Origin: Flavobacterium rivuli WB 3.3-2 = DSM 21788
GTDB lineage: Bacteria > Bacteroidota > Bacteroidia > Flavobacteriales > Flavobacteriaceae
Length of the DNA: 64,000 nt
Assembly (NCBI RefSeq): GCF_000378485.1
Contig: NZ_KB899966.1
Coordinates: 496,001 to 560,000, forward strand
Reading direction: 5' to 3'
Below, piece after piece: positions 20,607 through 30,763 of this stretch (its first letter is position 1; each line of letters opens with the position of its first letter). The translations under genes were made by a program, and so were the position numbers. Below the pieces are notes generated by a model that was given only the letters and a program-made list of their open reading frames with translations, was not told the origin of the DNA and made no database searches.

Positions 20607-21797
20607 TTACTTTGAATTTACTTCAGATGTAATTTTTTTAATGAAATCAGTTTCTGCCGTGCGGTATGGTGTACCATTGGTATGAAATACTTCATGAAAC
20701 CATACAGGCGGCTCTGCAGTATACGTTTTTGTCCAGCTGTCCCAAGGGTATTTGGTTTGTGTCTTGCCATCTACAAGTCCCCAGTTTATCATACCCACAT
20801 TATATTTTTTAGCTATAGGTAAAAAACCTTCAAAGGTACTGCCGTTTGGCCTTGCCATATATTCTGTACATATCATTGGCTTACCATAGCGTTGCAGCTC
20901 TTTAATCTTAGTTTCAAATTCCTGCGGTGTGCTGTAATTATGAAACGATATAACATCTGACTGTTCTAATTGCAGCTTGTGCATGGCTGCCAGCTTTTCG
21001 TGAGAACTCCAGTCGCCTTCCCATACACCCGATGTTAACGGCTGCGACGGATTTGCTGCTCTTGCCCATACAAACACTTTGCCCAGCAGGTTATACACTA
21101 AATCTTTTTTATTCGGAATTTCTACTGCCTGATACGAGTCTCCCGTCATATTATCGGGTTCGTTCCATACATCCCATCCCAAAATTCTTTTATCATTTTT
21201 AAAATGACCTACTGTTTCTTTTACATATTTTTCTAAACGCGGATATTGTGTAGAATCGTTCAGTGTTTTTTGGCCGGGGCTCTGTACCCATCCTGAATTG
21301 TGTACATGAGGTTTAGGGGCGCGTTGTTTGTCTGTAACAGGAAACGGGTCCCAGCACGAATCGAACAAAACAAATAATGTTTTTATATGGTGCTTATCTG
21401 CAATGGCAAGGTATTCGTCCATGCGCTTTAATGTACCCTGTGGGTCTTCCTTATAAAGCTGGTCCTGCAGGTAAACACGCATAACGTTCATGCCTATAGC
21501 TTCTGCCCAGCCTAATTCTTTATCAATAGTTTTAGGGTCAAAGGTATCGGCCTGCCACATCTCGAACTGGTTTATTGCTGTAGCCGGGGTAAAATTAGCA
21601 CCTACTAACCAGGGCTGCTCACCATACCATTTGTTAGCCTGATCCTTAGTCCATACTGCTCTTTCTGCTTGTTTTGTTACTGCAACATCAGCATCTGTAG
21701 TTTCTTTTTTCTCATTGTTTTTGCATGAAAAAATCGTTGTGGCTGTTAGTAATAAAAGTAGATATGGCGTTCTTATAGAAATTTTTAGTGCGTTCAT
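20607..21797 (-). CDS. GH5-like clan A glycosidase, lipoprotein
   Basis: A 396-residue lipoprotein (lipobox IFSC, Cys at about residue 25) paralogous to the enzyme at 17476-18525. The acid/base Glu is in GWDVWNEPDN and the nucleophile in ICTEYMARPNG; shared blocks include WLVGANFTPATAINQFEMWQ and HNSGWVQSPG. The lipid anchor suggests display on the outer membrane or retention at its inner face, while the paralogue has an ordinary signal peptide, so the pair may act on the same linkage in two compartments. It is the first enzyme gene after susD, from which it is separated by a strong hairpin (21816-21851). Confidence 0.82.
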   Translation of the reverse strand: MNALKISIRTPYLLLLLTATTIFSCKNNEKKETTDADVAVTKQAERAVWTKDQANKWYGEQPWLVGANFTPATAINQFEMWQADTFDPKTIDKELGWAEAIGMNVMRVYLQDQLYKEDPQGTLKRMDEYLAIADKHHIKTLFVLFDSCWDPFPVTDKQRAPKPHVHNSGWVQSPGQKTLNDSTQYPRLEKYVKETVGHFKNDKRILGWDVWNEPDNMTGDSYQAVEIPNKKDLVYNLLGKVFVWARAANPSQPLTSGVWEGDWSSHEKLAAMHKLQLEQSDVISFHNYSTPQEFETKIKELQRYGKPMICTEYMARPNGSTFEGFLPIAKKYNVGMINWGLVDGKTQTKYPWDSWTKTYTAEPPVWFHEVFHTNGTPYRTAETDFIKKITSEVNSK

Positions 21798-21815
21798 TAT
21801 TGTGTTGTATAAAAA

Positions 21816-21851
21816 CCCAAAGCGGCCTTTTTTAAAGAAAACCGCTTTGGG
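21816..21851 (-). terminator. Intra-operon terminator between susD and the enzyme genes
   Basis: A perfect 10-bp stem, CCCAAAGCGG (21816-21825) with CCGCTTTGGG (21842-21851). On the minus strand it is followed by TTTTT. It lies 10 bases past the susD stop and 18 bases before the next start, and would let susCD be expressed more strongly than the downstream enzymes. Confidence 0.8.
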
Positions 21852-21860
21852 GTAAATTAA

Positions 21861-23390
21861 TTAATAACCAGTATTTTGCTGTACATTAGGGTTGTTTTGC
21901 ACTTCGCTTTGCGGTAAAGGCAGGCGAATAGTTTTGCCCACAATAAAGTTGTTAAAATCAGGGTCTCTTTGTGCTACTGCATCTACACCGGCCTGTGTTT
22001 CCAGGTCGCCCCATCTTTTAAGGTCTAACCAGCGCACGCTCTCGCCGCAAAGTTCTAATACACGTTCTTTTTTAAGGCGTGCAAGGAACAGGTCATGATT
22101 AGTTCCTATCTCCGGGTGAGCTGTAGCAAGCGGAGCCATGTTAGCCCTTGCCCTTACTGTATTTACATACTGGTAGGCATCTGCTGTTTGCCCAAGTTCG
22201 TTAAGTGCTTCTGCATACATAAGCAATACATCTGCATAGCGTATAAGCCTGTAGTTAACCTGGTTATAGTAGTCTTCGTTATTACGGTAATAATCTCTCT
22301 GCCCTTTTCTAAACCATGCTTCATCTGCATCCCACTGCCATGTCCTGCCATAGGTAAGATCGCCAAAATCTGCCTGAAGTTCCGGGTAAAATAGTGTATG
22401 GCGCAGGCGCTCATCAAGGCCACCTGTTGCATTACGTTCTTCTTTAAACAATCCTACCAACCAGTGGCGCGCCTGGCCATCTGACCAGCCTATGCTTCGT
22501 GGTGCAAAGAACTGTGCCCTTGTGTTAGATACTGCCGCGTTGGCCGATTCATCTGTACCGCCAAGACGCTGACTGCCAAACTGAATTTCAAATACAGATT
22601 CTGCGTTGTTTTCGCGAACATCGGTAAAATTGTCTTTAAAATTAGGTACAAGGCTATAGCTTATCCCCTGCCCGCTTATAAGGTAGTCCATTGCTAATTT
22701 GGCTTCGCTCCATTTGCGCTGCTGCATGTATAATTTTGCAAGCATTGCTTTAGCGGCACCTTTAGTGGGCCTGCCTATGTTATCGCCAGTCCATGAGGTT
22801 GGCAATTTTTCAAAAGCTTCATTAAGGTCTGTTTCTACCTGTGCAAATATTTCTGTCTTGGTTTTTTGCTCAGGACGGTCGTTTGGCTGAGAAGGCTCTA
22901 ATACAAGTGGAATATTTTCCCATAGCTCTGCCGCATAAAAGTAATGCAGTGCCCTTAAAAATTTTGCTTCTGCCAGTATCGATTCTTTTCTTGCTTCATC
23001 TGTAAAAGTTATGCCGGGTACGTTTGCAAGTACCTGGTTACAACGAAATATGGCTTTGTACGTATCTCTGTAAGTAACAGAATTACCTTCCCAAAAGTTG
23101 TAGTTTACATAGTTAAAGCGTGTCCAGTCGGCCAGTTCTGTCCACGGGCTCCTGCTAAATCCTTCATCAGAAGTAAGGTCTAAACGAAAGAATATCCACC
23201 TTGACCACAGGCCATCTTTATAAAACATGGCATAAATAGAGTTAACGCCAAGCTCTGCATCAGTAGGGTTACCCCAAAACTGATCGGTAGTAAGGGCATT
23301 AGGGCTATTTAGGTTAAGCTCTTCCTCGTTGCACGAGCTAAAAAACAGGAGCGAACCCAATAATGTACTGTATAATAATATTTTTTTCAT
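21861..23390 (-). CDS. susD: SusD/RagB family outer-membrane glycan-binding lipoprotein
   Basis: Surface lipoprotein that caps the SusC transporter and captures oligosaccharides. It has 509 residues. Lipobox FSSC (Cys at about residue 20) is followed by acidic residues (CNEEELNLNSPNALTTDQFW) typical of surface-exported lipoproteins. TPR-like helices (AEAKFLRALHYFYAAELWENIPLV) and the C-terminal SusD_RagB region (YRLIRYADVLLMYAEALNELG, then ERVLELCGESVRWLDLKRWG) are present. It follows susC by 19 bases and ends with the family tail IRLPLPQSEVQNNPNVQQNTGY. The symbol denotes the family; the substrate is probably an arabinose/xylose-containing hemicellulose, not starch. Confidence 0.95.
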   Translation of the reverse strand: MKKILLYSTLLGSLLFFSSCNEEELNLNSPNALTTDQFWGNPTDAELGVNSIYAMFYKDGLWSRWIFFRLDLTSDEGFSRSPWTELADWTRFNYVNYNFWEGNSVTYRDTYKAIFRCNQVLANVPGITFTDEARKESILAEAKFLRALHYFYAAELWENIPLVLEPSQPNDRPEQKTKTEIFAQVETDLNEAFEKLPTSWTGDNIGRPTKGAAKAMLAKLYMQQRKWSEAKLAMDYLISGQGISYSLVPNFKDNFTDVRENNAESVFEIQFGSQRLGGTDESANAAVSNTRAQFFAPRSIGWSDGQARHWLVGLFKEERNATGGLDERLRHTLFYPELQADFGDLTYGRTWQWDADEAWFRKGQRDYYRNNEDYYNQVNYRLIRYADVLLMYAEALNELGQTADAYQYVNTVRARANMAPLATAHPEIGTNHDLFLARLKKERVLELCGESVRWLDLKRWGDLETQAGVDAVAQRDPDFNNFIVGKTIRLPLPQSEVQNNPNVQQNTGY

Positions 23391-23409
23391 TGTTGCAATT
23401 GTTTTTTAA

Positions 23410-26400
23410 TTAAAAACCAAGTTCTACTCCTACAGAATATGTGCGCACATTAGGGAAAGAACCAAAATCTACACCTCTCTCAAAAATGTTGTTGTTTACA
23501 AACTCAGGGTCAAGGCCACCATATTTTGTAATTGTAATTACATTTTGTGCCGAAACACTTATACGTGCCCTGTCAAAACCAATTTTAGATATTACGTCTT
23601 TAGGAATTGTATACCCTAAGCCTATGTATTTTAACCTTGCGAAGCTTCCATCTTCAAGAAAACGGTCTGTATCGCCACGGTTACTAAGGCTTGTATTATT
23701 ATTAGCCCTTGGAGTATTTGTGTTAGGATTCTCGGGAGTCCACGGACGCACGCCTGCACGGTAGTTGTGGTCGCCGTTTATAACATCTACAATACTGCTG
23801 TAACCGTTATAAACTGTAGCATCAAAAGAGCCTATCCAGTTCATCGAGAAGTCAAAGTTTTTGTAAGATGCACCTGCGTTAAAGCCCATTTCAAATTTTG
23901 GCCACGGGCTGCCGTCTACAATTTTATCATCGTTAGTAATTTGTCCGTCGCCGTTTACATCTTTGTAACGTATATCGCCCGGTGCTGCATCCGGCTGTAT
24001 AACCTGGCCTGCTGCATTTACATGGCTGTTAATTTCGGCCTGGTTCTGAAAGATACCATCTGTTTGCAATACATACCACATACCTACCGGCTGTCCTGCC
24101 TGTGTAACGGTATTGCCAGAGTAGCTTTCGTTTAAGCCATTACCAAGGCTTACCAGTTTGTTTCTTAACGATGTAAAGTTAACGCTGGCGTTATAGCTAA
24201 AATCGTCGCCTATTTTATCATTGAAGGCTACATTGATCTCGAAACCTTTGTTTTGTATCGTTGCCGCGTTAGATATTGGGTTACCGCCATCATTACCGGT
24301 ACTTAAAAGAATTGGGAAGCCAAATAGTACATCTTCTGTTTTTGCAATAAAATAATCGGCTGTTACACTAAGCCTGTTGTCATACATACCCAGGTCGAAA
24401 CCAAAGTTTGTTTGCTTAAGTGTTTCCCATTTAAGGTTAGGGTTAGACAGTTTTATCTGCGTTGCAGAAGGCTGCACTGTTTGTCCGCTACCAAAAACAG
24501 CACCACCAAATGTGTTGATAAAGCTACGGTACTCGTACTCGCCAATGTTACCACTACCAAGCTCTCCATAACTTACACGCAGCTTAAGCTCATTAATTTC
24601 TTTAACTTTAAAAAATGACTCATTATTAATTCTCCACCCAACTGAAACCGATGGAAAGCTTGACCATTTGTTAGCATCACTAAATTTAGATGATCCGTCC
24701 CTGCGTATAACTGCATTTAATAAATAACGGTTATCATAGTTATATTCCAGCCTGCCAAGGTATGACAATAATGCCGATTCGTTTTTAAAACCACCCACAA
24801 TACCATTATCTCCCGTATCTAATACATCAAAATAATTACCTGTATTAGGATTTATAAGCAGGTTTCTTTTTTGTCCGTTTTGCTGCTCATAGCTTAGCTT
24901 TTGGTAAGTAGTACCTATTAGTGCCGTAATACTGTGCTTGCCAAAGTTTTTATTGAATGTTAGGGTATGTTCAAACAACGTGTTTTGAGACTGTGCCCTG
25001 TTCTGGTTAGTAAGTGAAGGATCTGCCGGTTGGTTAAGTGTCCAGTTTCCTACTTTTCTTAAGTATACAAAATGGTCAAAACTTGTTTCGTAACCAAAGT
25101 TAAAGCGGTACTTTAAAAACTCCCACGGCTGCAGTTCTGCCCATAAGTTACCTCTTACCCTAAAATTTTCTATTTTTTGGTCTATCAGGTTTGCAATAGC
25201 TACCGGGTTTGCTGCAAAAGTAGTTGCAACGCCTTCTTCGCCATAGCCATAACCGCCCGGGTTACGCGAATCTCTTACCGGAATGGTAGGGTACATCCTA
25301 ATAACATCTATAAAAGGATTACCCCTCATAGCTTCAGGCCCACCGGTTTCGTTAGCCTTAGAGTTAGACAGCGCAAGATTTTCGCCTATGCTGAAAATTC
25401 CTTTTTTGCCACTTGCATTTACACGGAATGAAACCCTGTCAAAATCAGTATCAATTACAGTTCCCTCATTACCAAAGTAGTTGGCAGACATAAAGAAAGT
25501 TGAATTGTCTCCACCACCCGAGAAGCTTACATTCTGGTCTTGTATCATCCCCGTGCGAAAAGTTTCTTTTTGCCAGTCGGTATTTACGCCAAGGTTAAAA
25601 TTTTGTCTTGGTTTACCTGCATTGTCATAAGCCATGTTGGTAAGCGATATAAACTCATCCCTGCTTGCAAGGTCATAGGTAGGTACATTGGTTATACTTA
25701 ATTTAGAACTCGCCTCTATTTTAAGTGGGCCTTTTTTACCTCTTTTAGTTGTAATAATAATTACACCGTTTGCCGCACGCGAACCGTAAATAGCTGCCGC
25801 TGCTGCATCTTTAAGAATCTGGATAGACTCTATATCATTCGGGTTAAAATCGCGATTGGCCGTGGTAATAATACCATCTATTACATACAGTGGGTTAGAG
25901 TTTTGAAGGTTTTTAAGCCCCCTTATCTCAATTTTTGCTTCCTGGCCCGGCTGTCCGCCACCGCGCACGCTAACACCAGTTGCAAGCCCCTGTAAGCTTT
26001 CTGCTACCGTAGTACTTTGCCTTTTTTGTATCTGGCCCGCATCAACTACAGATATGGCACTGGTTAAGTCTTTCTTTTTCTGGGTACCGTAACCTATCAC
26101 TATTACCTCTTCCAGCTGAGATACATCTGCCGTAAGCGTTACGTTAATTGTGGTTTGTCCGTTTACAGCTACTTCTTTAGACTGGAAACCAACGCTTGAA
26201 AATACCAATACAGCATCTGTAGCTGCCCCTATTGTATATTTTCCGTCAAGATCTGCAGATACACCATTTGTAGTGCCTTTAACAATAATGTTGGCAAAAG
26301 CGGCGGGACTGCCGTCAGATCCCATAACTGTGCCCGATACCTCTACCTGGGAGTAGCCATACTGTGCAGTAAGCATTGCCAGGAAGAGAAGGCATTTTGT

Positions 26401-26430
26401 GTTAAAAATAAATTGTACAATTGTTCTCAT
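23410..26430 (-). CDS. susC: SusC/RagA family TonB-dependent transporter
   Basis: Outer-membrane beta-barrel that imports oligosaccharides using TonB energy. It has 1006 residues. After the signal peptide (ending YGYSQ) come a carboxypeptidase-regulatory-like domain (VEVSGTVMGSDGSPAAFANIIVKG), a TonB box region (EVIVIGYGTQKKKDLTSAIS, the SusC hallmark), a plug with LQGLATGVSVRGGGQPGQ and NPLYVIDGI, and a barrel ending in an aromatic residue (YSVGVELGF). It is the first gene of the leftward operon and faces the divergent hybrid regulator across 367 bases. No N-terminal secretin-type extension (anti-sigma interaction) is seen, which agrees with control by the hybrid regulator. Confidence 0.96.
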   Translation of the reverse strand: MRTIVQFIFNTKCLLFLAMLTAQYGYSQVEVSGTVMGSDGSPAAFANIIVKGTTNGVSADLDGKYTIGAATDAVLVFSSVGFQSKEVAVNGQTTINVTLTADVSQLEEVIVIGYGTQKKKDLTSAISVVDAGQIQKRQSTTVAESLQGLATGVSVRGGGQPGQEAKIEIRGLKNLQNSNPLYVIDGIITTANRDFNPNDIESIQILKDAAAAAIYGSRAANGVIIITTKRGKKGPLKIEASSKLSITNVPTYDLASRDEFISLTNMAYDNAGKPRQNFNLGVNTDWQKETFRTGMIQDQNVSFSGGGDNSTFFMSANYFGNEGTVIDTDFDRVSFRVNASGKKGIFSIGENLALSNSKANETGGPEAMRGNPFIDVIRMYPTIPVRDSRNPGGYGYGEEGVATTFAANPVAIANLIDQKIENFRVRGNLWAELQPWEFLKYRFNFGYETSFDHFVYLRKVGNWTLNQPADPSLTNQNRAQSQNTLFEHTLTFNKNFGKHSITALIGTTYQKLSYEQQNGQKRNLLINPNTGNYFDVLDTGDNGIVGGFKNESALLSYLGRLEYNYDNRYLLNAVIRRDGSSKFSDANKWSSFPSVSVGWRINNESFFKVKEINELKLRVSYGELGSGNIGEYEYRSFINTFGGAVFGSGQTVQPSATQIKLSNPNLKWETLKQTNFGFDLGMYDNRLSVTADYFIAKTEDVLFGFPILLSTGNDGGNPISNAATIQNKGFEINVAFNDKIGDDFSYNASVNFTSLRNKLVSLGNGLNESYSGNTVTQAGQPVGMWYVLQTDGIFQNQAEINSHVNAAGQVIQPDAAPGDIRYKDVNGDGQITNDDKIVDGSPWPKFEMGFNAGASYKNFDFSMNWIGSFDATVYNGYSSIVDVINGDHNYRAGVRPWTPENPNTNTPRANNNTSLSNRGDTDRFLEDGSFARLKYIGLGYTIPKDVISKIGFDRARISVSAQNVITITKYGGLDPEFVNNNIFERGVDFGSFPNVRTYSVGVELGF

Positions 26431-26797
26431 AGAATTTCGTTTTGAAATTTTTGATAGTGTTAGGTTTGGTTGATACGATTTGACTAATTTAATGCCTGTT
26501 TAACAGCTATGGTTACTATCCTGCCACCGGTAACAGGTTTGTCTCATTGCTGATTGAACAATAATAAGTGTTGTTTATTACACTTTATAAACTTATTGCA
26601 TTAAAATATCACAACTATATCGTTTTCAAAAGTAGATTAATTTAACATGAGTGTTATGTATGCAATTGTTTCAATCTTTGTTCAAAATGTGTCAATGTTA
26701 ATTTTTTGTCAACTAAAAAACTATTGTGAACCATTTTGTTGAAAAAAGACACGAAATGAATGCTCACGAAAACGTTATCTAAGCTTATTTTGTACCT
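26431..26797. promoter_or_regulatory. Divergent control region between susC and the hybrid regulator
   Basis: A 367-base, very AT-rich gap without an ORF. It should hold both promoters and the regulator's binding site. Similar strings (TTTTTTGTCAACTAAAAAA near 26701 and ATTTTGTTGAAAAAAG near 26733) may be half-sites of the AraC domain. TATTTTG lies immediately upstream of the regulator's start. No textbook TTG-N19-TAnnTTTG promoter is visible for susC. Confidence 0.4.
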
Positions 26798-29700
26798 ATG
26801 AAAAATGTATGTTTATATCTGTTCTTATTGCTGTTTTTAACCTTCGCAAAAGGACAGGATTACTCTTTTAAACACCTGCAGGTAGAAGACGGGCTGTCTC
26901 ACAATTCTGTTATATGCATGCTACAGGATAGTAAGGGTTTTATGTGGTTTGGCACTAAAGATGGCCTAAACAGGTATGATGGTTATAATTTTAAAATCTT
27001 TCAGCACATTCCCGGAGATAACAATAGTATAGGGAGCAATTTTATTCGCTGCCTTTATGAATTTAATGATTATCTGTGGGTAGGAACAGATACCGGTTTG
27101 TTTAAGTATGATGAAAAAACAGAATCCTTTTCTTTAATAGAAGTCTCGCGCAACTTACCCATATTAGATGTAGAGAGTAACGTAAATGGCAGCCTGTGGT
27201 TTATTGCTGCCGGCAGCTTATATAAGTTAGATGGTAATAAGCCGGATGCAAGGCCCGAAAAGTACGACCAGTTTTATGCCAACTATCTTACACATAATAA
27301 TAAGGGGGATGTATTTGTAGCATCGGGTAATGAATTTTTAAAATATGTACCCGATAATAATTCGTTCCAGAAAATAAATCTAAATTTTGGCGACAAAAAA
27401 CAGGTTATAATAACTGCCATTGCATCAGATGGTAATGATGGTGTTTTAATAGGTACAAAAAGCCACGGGGCATTTGTATACAAACTATCATCCATGTCTT
27501 TACAGCCTATTTTTACCGGAAATGAGAATCCGTTATTTGTACGTAATTTTTTAAAAAAGGGTAAAGACGAACTGTGGATAGGTTGCGAGTCGGGCATTTT
27601 TGTTTACAATAATAAGGAACATACCTACCAAAATTTCAGGAAAAACTATGGTAACCCCTACTCCCTTTCAGACAATGCCATTTACTCGCTGGTATTGGAT
27701 AAAGAAGGCGGGGTGTGGATTGGTACTTATTTTGGCGGTGTAAATTATTATCCAAAGCCCTTTACCCCTATAAAACGCTATTTTCCCAGGGTTGGCGAAA
27801 ACTCTATAAGTGGCAATGCTGTGCGGGAAGTAAAAAAAGACAACTTTGGCAACCTCTGGATAGGTACCGAAGATGCCGGCCTTAACAAACTTAATTTGCA
27901 GACAGGCAGGTTTACAAGCTATGGGCCGGGCACAGGCAATGGTAATTTATCGCATTATAACATTCACGGGTTACTGGCAAGGGGCAATGAGCTATGGATA
28001 GGCACCTTTGAACACGGGCTTGATATAATGGATATTAAAACCGGAAAAATTATAAGGCATTACGATGCAGGGCAAGTTAAAGGCTTAAGGAGCGATTTTG
28101 TTTTTTACATTTATGAAACTAAGGCGCACGATATTTATGTACTTACATCATCCGGTATACACAAATACCTGCCCGAAACCGATTCTTTTAAAGTACTGGA
28201 CGGTTTTCCTGAAATGTACCACTACACTTACCTTATAGAAGACCATGCCGGTACGTTGTGGGCGGGAACTTACTGGGACGGACTGTATTATTATAACCCT
28301 AAAACTAAAAAGAAAGGCTTTTACCGTTACGAACGCGATAAACCATCGAGCATAAGCTGTAATGAGATTAACGGCATATTTGAAGACAGCCGCCACAGGT
28401 TATGGGTAACTACAGAGAATGGGCTTAACCTCCTTAACCGTACCACAAATACTTTTAAAAGTTACATGAAGGCAGACGGTTTCCCAAGCAATGTTACTTA
28501 CGGCATGCTGGAAGACAGTAAGAAAAAGCTTTGGATAAGCAGTTCTAACGGGCTTGTAAAATTTGATCCGGAAACTAAAAACATAAAGATATTCTCTAAA
28601 TCTAACGGATTGTTAAGCGACCAGTTTAACTACTGTTCTGCTTTTCAGGATAGTGATGGCGAAATGTATTTTGGCAGCGTAAAGGGGCTAATTAGCTTTA
28701 ATCCGGGCGAGTTTACACAAAACACCTACAGCCCGCCGCTGTACATTACTGATATTTTTATTAATAATGAAGATGTACCTGTGGGCAAAGATGGCTCACC
28801 ACTGGAAAAATCGATACTATTTTCGGATGATATCACATTAAACAACCATCAGTCTACCTTTAAGCTTGAGTTTGCGTCTCTCAGCTTTACCTCTGCAGAG
28901 ATGACTGAGTATTGGTACAAAATTGAAGGGTTAAATGATAACTGGGTAGCATTAGGCAAAAACCATGAGGTAAATTTTACAGAGCTGCCTGCCGGTAAAT
29001 ATGTTTTTAAAGTTAAAGCGCTAAACAGCTATGGTGTATGGAGTAAAGAAAACAGGGTGGTTACCATTACCGTATTACCACCATTCTATTTCAGCAAGAT
29101 AGCTTATATGGTCTATTTTATAATACTGCTAATTATGGGGTACTATTCACTGCGCTATTACCACCGCTATAACCGTGGCAAAAACAACCTGCGCATAAGG
29201 CAGCTTGAAAACGATAAGGAACGCGAAATATACCAGGCCAAGATTGAGTTCTTTACCAATATTGCCCACGAGATACGTACACCTTTAACGCTTATAAAGA
29301 GCCCGCTCGAAAAGTTGCTAAAACAAAAGTATAAAACTCCCGATATCCCTAAGAATTTAGGGATTATGGAAAAAAACACCAACCGCCTTCTTAATCTTGT
29401 TAATGAGTTGCTCGACTTTAGGAAAGCAGAAATGAAAAACCTGAAATTAAGCTTTATACAGGTAAATGTATCGGATGTTTTACATGAAACTTATGAGAGT
29501 TTTAGCCAGCTTATACAGGATAAAGAATTAAAGTTTGAAATTATTGAAGAGGCTAAAGATGTTGTTGCCTTTGTAGACGAAGAAGCTTTTAGGAAAGTAT
29601 TGAGCAACCTTTTTAGCAATGCGGTAAAGTATGGCAAAAAGAACATTAAAGTTATTATACAATGCGATGATATAAATTTTTGGATCGTTGTAAAAAATGA

Positions 29701-30763
29701 TGGCGATATAATTCCGTTGCATTTGCAAAAAAAGATATTCGAGCCGTTTTTCCGCCTGCCGGCAGATGCGCAAACTACCGGCACAGGTATTGGGCTTTCT
29801 CTCGCGCATTCTCTTATAGAGCTCCATAACGGTACACTGCGCATTGATGCTGCCGAAACTGCTATGAACAGTTTTGTTTTGCAACTACCTGTGCATCAAA
29901 GCGAGGAGTTTGTAGCCATTAAAGCATCTCACATTGCACCAACTAAAATAAACGAGAATGTTACCGTTAAATTTGATAAGCAGGCTCCTGTAATTTTAGT
30001 AGCTGAAGATAATGAAGAGCTTGCCGATTTTATATTTTCTGAATTATCTGAAACGTATAATGTTATACTTACCAAGAATGGAGACGAAGCCTGGAAAATG
30101 ATCAATAAACATGAGGTACAGCTTGTGGTAAGCGATGTAATGATGCCTGTAAAAAAAGGGATAGAATTGTGCCGTGAAATAAAGAAAACCGAAAAAACGA
30201 GCCATATACCGGTTATACTCTTAACTGCTAAAAGTGCCCTTAACGCAAGGATTGAAGGATTAGAATCGGGTGCAGATGCTTATATTACCAAGCCTTTTTC
30301 TATGGATTACTTACTTGTGCAGATATCTAATCTTATACAAAACCGCAGGATAATATTAGGCCATTATTCCAGTTCGCCCCTCGCCCACTTAAAATCGCTT
30401 GCTACATCGGGCACCGAGAAAACTTTCCTCACAAAACTTGATAAAGTAATAGAGGATAACCTTAAAGATTATGAGCTAAGCGTTGATAAAATAGCCGACT
30501 TAATGAATATGAGCCGCTCTACACTATACAGAAGCATTAAGGAAATCTCTCAGTTATCGCCTAATGAGCTAATTAACCTCAGTAGACTTAAAAAGGCAGC
30601 ACACCTTATTAAAACCACTAATATGAAAATTTATGAGGTTGCCGAAATGGTGGGTTATAAATCGCAAACAAGTTTTGGCAGGAATTTCCAGAAGCATTTT
30701 GGGATGACACCTACAGAGTTTGAGAAAAGCAGCCTTATAGAAGAAGCTGAAAAAGCAGAATAA
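26798..30763 (+). CDS. Hybrid two-component system regulator (sensor kinase, receiver and AraC in one protein)
   Basis: A 1321-residue single-protein signalling system that senses glycan fragments in the periplasm and activates the adjacent operon. Order: signal peptide (ending FAKGQ); 14-bladed propeller region of Reg_prop repeats (DGLSHNSVICMLQDSKGFMWFGT and many WIGT/LWIGTEDAG copies) to about residue 670; Y_Y_Y domain to about 755; one membrane helix at about 765-788; HisKA with the phospho-His in FFTNIAHEIRTPL (about residue 825); HATPase with GTGIGLSLAHSL; receiver (about 1064-1177) with phosphoacceptor Asp in VVSDVMMP; AraC helix-turn-helix (about 1215-1315). All catalytic motifs are intact. 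It is divergent from susC, the usual arrangement for this class. Its stop codon abuts the stop of the convergent GT4 gene. Confidence 0.95.
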   Translation: MKNVCLYLFLLLFLTFAKGQDYSFKHLQVEDGLSHNSVICMLQDSKGFMWFGTKDGLNRYDGYNFKIFQHIPGDNNSIGSNFIRCLYEFNDYLWVGTDTGLFKYDEKTESFSLIEVSRNLPILDVESNVNGSLWFIAAGSLYKLDGNKPDARPEKYDQFYANYLTHNNKGDVFVASGNEFLKYVPDNNSFQKINLNFGDKKQVIITAIASDGNDGVLIGTKSHGAFVYKLSSMSLQPIFTGNENPLFVRNFLKKGKDELWIGCESGIFVYNNKEHTYQNFRKNYGNPYSLSDNAIYSLVLDKEGGVWIGTYFGGVNYYPKPFTPIKRYFPRVGENSISGNAVREVKKDNFGNLWIGTEDAGLNKLNLQTGRFTSYGPGTGNGNLSHYNIHGLLARGNELWIGTFEHGLDIMDIKTGKIIRHYDAGQVKGLRSDFVFYIYETKAHDIYVLTSSGIHKYLPETDSFKVLDGFPEMYHYTYLIEDHAGTLWAGTYWDGLYYYNPKTKKKGFYRYERDKPSSISCNEINGIFEDSRHRLWVTTENGLNLLNRTTNTFKSYMKADGFPSNVTYGMLEDSKKKLWISSSNGLVKFDPETKNIKIFSKSNGLLSDQFNYCSAFQDSDGEMYFGSVKGLISFNPGEFTQNTYSPPLYITDIFINNEDVPVGKDGSPLEKSILFSDDITLNNHQSTFKLEFASLSFTSAEMTEYWYKIEGLNDNWVALGKNHEVNFTELPAGKYVFKVKALNSYGVWSKENRVVTITVLPPFYFSKIAYMVYFIILLIMGYYSLRYYHRYNRGKNNLRIRQLENDKEREIYQAKIEFFTNIAHEIRTPLTLIKSPLEKLLKQKYKTPDIPKNLGIMEKNTNRLLNLVNELLDFRKAEMKNLKLSFIQVNVSDVLHETYESFSQLIQDKELKFEIIEEAKDVVAFVDEEAFRKVLSNLFSNAVKYGKKNIKVIIQCDDINFWIVVKNDGDIIPLHLQKKIFEPFFRLPADAQTTGTGIGLSLAHSLIELHNGTLRIDAAETAMNSFVLQLPVHQSEEFVAIKASHIAPTKINENVTVKFDKQAPVILVAEDNEELADFIFSELSETYNVILTKNGDEAWKMINKHEVQLVVSDVMMPVKKGIELCREIKKTEKTSHIPVILLTAKSALNARIEGLESGADAYITKPFSMDYLLVQISNLIQNRRIILGHYSSSPLAHLKSLATSGTEKTFLTKLDKVIEDNLKDYELSVDKIADLMNMSRSTLYRSIKEISQLSPNELINLSRLKKAAHLIKTTNMKIYEVAEMVGYKSQTSFGRNFQKHFGMTPTEFEKSSLIEEAEKAE

